Below, piece after piece: positions 60,680 through 64,000 of a DNA stretch of 64,000 bases; positions within the stretch are counted from its first letter, which is position 1, and the number at the start of each line of letters is the position of its first letter. Position numbers and translations under genes: made by a program. The DNA comes from Myxococcaceae bacterium (lineage in GTDB: Bacteria > Myxococcota > Myxococcia > Myxococcales > Myxococcaceae): positions 18,481 through 82,480 of the forward strand of contig SECN01000063.1 in NCBI GenBank assembly GCA_004173515.1, in the 5' to 3' direction. The notes under the pieces are model-generated. The model was not told the origin of the DNA. It did not search any database and worked only from the letters and a program-made list of their open reading frames with translations.

Positions 60680-60719
60680 GGGCCCGGCATCCCCCAACGG
60701 CGTGGGGAACACCGGGCCC
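60680..60719. terminator. bidirectional terminator between CBS gene and thrS-like gene
   Basis: GGGCCCGG (60680-60687) pairs with CCGGGCCC (60712-60719), with an inner CCCC/GGGG pairing. It fills the 72-bp gap between two convergent genes. Confidence 0.65.
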
Positions 60720-60735
60720 TCGAAGCGCCGTGGCT

Positions 60736-61938
60736 TCAGCCCGCCACGGCCGGCTGGCACGCGGCGGACAACCACGACACGGCTTCATCCCAGGACAGGT
60801 CGCGCTGGGCGCCGTCGCGCTGGCGCAGGCGGACGTTGTTCGCCTCCACCTCGCGGCCACCGACCACCGCGAGGAAGGGCACGCCGTCCTCGTGCGAGCC
60901 CAGCACCTTGCGCGACAGCGATTCATCCCGGACGTCCGCTCGGGCGCGGCAGCCCGCCTGTCTCAACCGCGCCGCCAGCCGCTGCGCGTACGCGGCGGCC
61001 CCCGCGCCCACGGAGGCCACCACCACCTGTTCGGGCGCGAGCCACGCGGGCAGCGCGCCCCCGTGGTGCTCCAGCAGGATGCCGATGAACCGCTCCAGGC
61101 TGCCGAACAGCGCGCGGTGAAGCATCACCGGGCGCACGCGTGCTCCGGCCGCGTCGACGTAGTGCAGGTCGAAGCGCTCCGGCAGCACCAGGTCCAGTTG
61201 GATCGTGCCGCACTGCCACGCGCGGCCCAGCCGGTCCTGGAGCACGAACTCCAGCTTGGGCCCGTAGAAGGCGCCCTGTCCCGGCTGCTCCGCGAACTGG
61301 AGCCCCGCCTGCCTGGCGGCGGACTGGAGCCACGCCTCCGCCTGATCCCACACCGCGTCGCTGCCCGCGCGCATCGCCGGACGCCCGGAGAAGGCCACCT
61401 GCACGTCGTCGAAGCCGAAGCCCGCGTAGAACGCCCTGAGCGACTTCACGTAGCGCACCACCTCCGCCTCCACCTGCTCCGGAGCGCAGAAGATGTGGCC
61501 GTCGTCCTGCGTGAACTGGCGCAGGCGGAACAGGCCATGCAACGCGCCGCTGGGCTCGCTGCGGTGCACCAGCCCGAACTCCCCCAGGCGCAGGGGCAGG
61601 TCGCGGTGGCTGGGCGCCATGCGCTGCACGAGCTGGATGTGGCCCGGGCAGCTCACCGGCTTGAGGGCCAGGTGCCGGTCACCCTCGGGCATGCAGAACA
61701 TGTTCTCGCGGAAGTTCTCCCAGTGGCCGCTCTGCTCCCACAGGGGCTGGGAGCACAGCTGCGGCGTACGGACTTCCTGGTAGCCCTCGTCGCGCATGCG
61801 GGCGCGGACGTGGTCCTCCAGCAGGCGGTACAGCATCAGTCCGCGCGGGTGCCAGAACACCATGCCCGGGGCCTCTTCCTGCAGGTGGAAGAGGTCCAGG
61901 CGCTGGCCCAGCGCGCGGTGGTCGTGTTCGTCGAGCAT
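60736..61938 (-). CDS. thrS: threonyl-tRNA synthetase lacking TGS and editing domains
   Basis: 400 residues from ATG 61938 (GGAG eight nt upstream). Only the class II catalytic core and the anticodon-binding domain are present; standard bacterial ThrRS is about 640 residues, with N-terminal TGS and Ser-editing domains. The zinc ligands of ThrRS are in place (Cys in KPVSCPGH, His in QDDGHIFC, His in MLHRALFGSLERF), as is motif 2 (HRSEPSGALHGLFRLRQF). It should charge tRNA-Thr without clearing Ser-tRNA-Thr. A complete thrS is presumably elsewhere, so this may be a spare, a resistance-type or a regulated paralogue. Upstream is a Thr-codon-rich leader. Confidence 0.9.
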   Translation of the reverse strand: MLDEHDHRALGQRLDLFHLQEEAPGMVFWHPRGLMLYRLLEDHVRARMRDEGYQEVRTPQLCSQPLWEQSGHWENFRENMFCMPEGDRHLALKPVSCPGHIQLVQRMAPSHRDLPLRLGEFGLVHRSEPSGALHGLFRLRQFTQDDGHIFCAPEQVEAEVVRYVKSLRAFYAGFGFDDVQVAFSGRPAMRAGSDAVWDQAEAWLQSAARQAGLQFAEQPGQGAFYGPKLEFVLQDRLGRAWQCGTIQLDLVLPERFDLHYVDAAGARVRPVMLHRALFGSLERFIGILLEHHGGALPAWLAPEQVVVASVGAGAAAYAQRLAARLRQAGCRARADVRDESLSRKVLGSHEDGVPFLAVVGGREVEANNVRLRQRDGAQRDLSWDEAVSWLSAACQPAVAG

Positions 61939-62001
61939 CGTCGTATCTCCGTGTGTCGGTCGGGTGAAGAAGCCGGGGCCGGACACGGGGCGTGAGTGCT
62001 T

Positions 62002-62134
62002 GCACGGTCGCCCCGGCCGGTACTCGGCGGGGCGGGAAACCGTGCGCTCGTCAGACCACCGACACGCGCACCGATACCCGTCCCGCCGAGGCGGTAGTGG
62101 TCGTGGTCGCGGTGGTGGTGATGAAGAGGCTCAC
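62002..62134 (-). promoter_or_regulatory. Thr attenuator: alternative hairpins before the ThrRS gene
   Basis: Three elements in order. The Thr codons (GACCAC copies at 62108-62097) can pair with GTGGTC at 62059-62054, next to the leader stop. GTGCGC (62071-62066) can pair with GCGCAC (62047-62042). GCACGGT (62045-62039) pairs with ACCGTGC (62008-62002), enclosing GCCCCG/CGGGGC, a strong stem. The second and third pairings share 62045-62042 and exclude each other, as antiterminator and terminator do. No T-run follows the last stem, so the mechanism could be Rho-assisted or translational. Confidence 0.6.
62051..62134 (-). CDS. threonine-rich leader peptide (attenuator)
   Basis: 27 codons from GTG 62134 to TGA 62051: MSLFITTTATTTTTASAG, then RVSVRVSVV. 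Eight of nine codons (positions 6-14) are Thr. The stop lies 112 bp before the ThrRS start. Codon runs of this kind in front of aminoacyl-tRNA synthetase or biosynthesis genes (thrL, pheM) sense the charging level of the cognate tRNA. GGAG 13 nt upstream of the GTG is the nearest ribosome-binding candidate, rather distant. A TTG at 62141 in another frame (His-rich) fits the same GGAG better but runs on into thrS. Confidence 0.7.
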   Translation of the reverse strand: MSLFITTTATTTTTASAGRVSVRVSVV

Positions 62135-62196
62135 GGGACAAGAAGTGCTCCCGGACGCACGGAAAGTCAAGCCGTGCGCCGGGACGACAGGGGCCG

Positions 62197-64000
62197 TCAG
62201 TTCAACAGCGCCAGCAGGCCGAACAGGCCGACGAACAGGTAGAAGAGCGACTCGCCAGCGATGAGGCCACCGCCCACCAGGGACATGGTGCTCATGTCCT
62301 CCGGAAGCACGGCCTCGCCCGGCGCGGGCTCGCGGGTGAAGCGCTTGGAGAAGGTGTTGAACAGCGACGTGAGCACGCCGCCGACGCCGAACCACAGGGT
62401 GGCCGGCAGCGCGATGAAGCCACCGAACGCGGCCGCGTAGGGGCTGGGCAGCACCACCGAATCCATCACGTAGCCCACCGCGAAGCCGTTGCGCGAGCCC
62501 TGCACGAAGCGCAGGTACGCGGGGTGGCGGCGGATGATCTTGCGCAGGACCTCCATCGTGAAGCCGATGCCCAGGCCGATGATCAGCGCCTTCACCTTGT
62601 GGGCCGACAGCGCGCCCAGGTCGCGGATGGCGCCCACGAACTTGTACGTCATCGCGCTTCCCCACTGGCCCACCTGCGTGTCGGGGTGGTCCAGCTGGTT
62701 GACGGACAGCACCGGGTAGGCGCCCATGAACACGCGCGCCAGGCCCACGCACAGCACCGCGCCCATGAAGATGCCCAGCACCTGGTAGCGGAACTGCACC
62801 ACGCGGTTGGTGCCCAGGCGCCAGCCGGTGGAGCGGTCCTGCTGCATGTCGCAGCCCACCGACGTGGAGATGAGCAGGATGGAGGATGCCATCAGGCCCA
62901 CCAGCGGATCCTTCAGGCCCAACAGCGACATCAGCAGCACCGACATCACGAACGCGCTGGAGATGGGGTTGTTGTCGCTGATGCCGTACGCGATGCCGTT
63001 GATGAGCACGAACAAGAGCGACAGCGCGAGCCCGAAGATGATGAAGCCCGCGGGCTGGTGCAGCACCTGCGTGGCGACGACGACGACCGCCGCGCCCCAG
63101 CTCACCACCCAGGCGATGAGGCGGGGCACGTTGACCTTCTTCCAGGCCGGCTCGTCGTCCACCGGCGCCTGCGCGCGGCTGCGGATGCGCCCCACCGCCT
63201 GCACCGCGAGCAGCGCCAGGTCCACCAGCGCCGCGCCGCAGATCATCGCCAGCGAGATGAGGAAGCCGATCTTCCGGTACGGATCATTGGGCCCCAGCCA
63301 CCCGATGCCTTGCAGGAAAGGGGTGATGGCGAAGCCCAACAGGCCCATGCACATCGCGGGCACGGTGATGCGGCTGCCGACCACCATGCCGGCGCCCACC
63401 GTGGAGCTGCTCACGCTCAGCGCCGCGACGGCCGCGACCTTCTCCGTCAGCCACGCGGCCAGGATGCCCAGGCCGGTGCCTCCGCCCAGCTTCGCGATGG
63501 AGGCCTTGAGCAGGCGCTTGTCGGTGAGCGCTCGCAGGATGTTGGCCACCGCGTAGCCGGACGGGTAGTCCAACTGGAGCCGGTCCACCAGCAGCGGTGT
63601 GTAGAGCATGCCCACGCCCACGCCGAACATGCCCACGCAGCCGACGAAGAGCATCAACTGCCACGCGGGCGGCTGGGGCATGCCCAGCCACACCATGGCT
63701 TGAATCAGCACGGACATGGCGCACAGCGAGGCCACCGATGCGGCCATCGTCTGCATGTAGTTGGCGCCGTGCTTGCCCTCCGCGCCGTAGCCATAGGTGA
63801 CGACGCTGCCGAGGATGCCGGAGAGCACCTGGCTGGCCACGAAGAAGCCCAGGCTGAAGTTCATGTACGACGCGGCCACGCCGCCCAGCGGGCCGAGGAT
63901 GAGGATGGCCACCGTGGCGAGCAGCAGGTGGTACTTCCATGTGTTCACCGCCGGCAGGAAGCGGAAGCGCGGGGTCACCGCCTCGGATGCGGGCGACAGG
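62197..64000 (-). CDS. OPT-family (oligopeptide) transporter, start outside window
   Basis: At least 600 residues with about fifteen hydrophobic segments, open through the right edge (a GTG at 63978 is not a convincing start). Gly/Ser/Asn-rich stretches such as YGISDNNPISSAFVMS and ISTSVGCDMQQD fit the OPT/YSL family of proton-coupled peptide or metal-chelate importers. It ends 62 bp before the Thr-rich leader in the same direction, so it may share a transcript with the ThrRS gene. Substrate not inferable. Confidence 0.75.
   Translation of the reverse strand, partial: LSPASEAVTPRFRFLPAVNTWKYHLLLATVAILILGPLGGVAASYMNFSLGFFVASQVLSGILGSVVTYGYGAEGKHGANYMQTMAASVASLCAMSVLIQAMVWLGMPQPPAWQLMLFVGCVGMFGVGVGMLYTPLLVDRLQLDYPSGYAVANILRALTDKRLLKASIAKLGGGTGLGILAAWLTEKVAAVAALSVSSSTVGAGMVVGSRITVPAMCMGLLGFAITPFLQGIGWLGPNDPYRKIGFLISLAMICGAALVDLALLAVQAVGRIRSRAQAPVDDEPAWKKVNVPRLIAWVVSWGAAVVVVATQVLHQPAGFIIFGLALSLLFVLINGIAYGISDNNPISSAFVMSVLLMSLLGLKDPLVGLMASSILLISTSVGCDMQQDRSTGWRLGTNRVVQFRYQVLGIFMGAVLCVGLARVFMGAYPVLSVNQLDHPDTQVGQWGSAMTYKFVGAIRDLGALSAHKVKALIIGLGIGFTMEVLRKIIRRHPAYLRFVQGSRNGFAVGYVMDSVVLPSPYAAAFGGFIALPATLWFGVGGVLTSLFNTFSKRFTREPAPGEAVLPEDMSTMSLVGGGLIAGESLFYLFVGLFGLLALLN

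Noticed and set aside
61836..62141. His-rich leader-like frame (MSREPLHHHHRDHDHYRL) starting at TTG 62141
   Set aside because: It is the +1 reading of the ACC repeats, does not stop before the ThrRS gene, and no histidine gene follows. The Thr frame ends before thrS and matches the downstream enzyme.
62142..62170. Possible promoter TTGACT (62170-62165) before the Thr leader
   Set aside because: The -35 is good, but the sequence at a 17-bp spacing (CACTTC) is not a -10 and would leave almost no 5' leader, so it is not reported as a feature.

Overview
The window is high-GC DNA from a myxobacterium, most likely Myxococcus/Corallococcus-like. Evidence: GC-rich codon use throughout, several families largely confined to Myxococcales (DUF2378/TIGR02265, TIGR02269/DUF2380 lipoproteins, TIGR02270), many lipoprotein signals, and a trans-acting NRPS/PKS assembly line. 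No rRNA, tRNA, insertion sequence or CRISPR array was seen.

Layout. (1) 1-27.1 kb, all on the minus strand: a hybrid NRPS-PKS locus, read from 27098 downward. FAAL-ACP-C-A-PCP; then a PKS module with a damaged KS (KS-AT-KR-ACP); then KS-AT-KR-ACP followed by an ACP-like segment and a sulfotransferase; then C-A(Ser)-PCP; then a PKS module split by a 112-bp gap in its AT; then an MFS exporter; then a penicillin-acylase-family hydrolase that runs off the left edge. No thioesterase is visible. Genes are coupled by ATGA-type overlaps or short gaps. (2) 27.9-31.8 kb: a metal/redox group (heme-c-like lipoprotein, YcnI-like protein, small lipoprotein, Sco1/SenC protein, a Cys-less Sco paralogue, YtkA-like protein). 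(3) 31.9-37.6 kb: a type VI secretion effector module on the minus strand: DUF4150 (PAAR-like), DUF6484, AHH nuclease toxin, Imm11, TIGR02270, a KS-fold protein, and an Imm49-like protein. (4) 37.7-39.7 kb: an MbnH/MbnP-type pair (di-heme enzyme plus four-Cys lipoprotein). (5) 39.8-44.3 kb: xanthine dehydrogenase and XdhC, joined abnormally. (6) 44.4-51.6 kb: DUF2383 protein, two unknown proteins, DUF2378, a SitA/SitI-like lipoprotein toxin and immunity pair, and an M4 metalloprotease. (7) 51.9-64 kb: purL (two internal gaps), two tandem GH18 chitinases, msrB, a CBS-domain protein, an editing-domain-less threonyl-tRNA synthetase preceded by a threonine-rich leader peptide, and an OPT-family transporter that runs off the right edge.

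Two points matter most. First, upstream of the ThrRS-like gene lies a 27-codon leader with eight threonine codons within nine positions and mutually exclusive hairpins, which looks like a Thr-tRNA-responsive attenuator. Second, five conserved genes or gene joints (two PKS modules, xdhC/xdh, and purL twice) lack about 75-230 bp relative to their families or paralogues. Because one is the housekeeping gene purL, assembly error must be excluded before any of the gaps is read as biology. The KS Cys-to-Ser change and the KR Tyr losses are substitutions and are not explained by such gaps.
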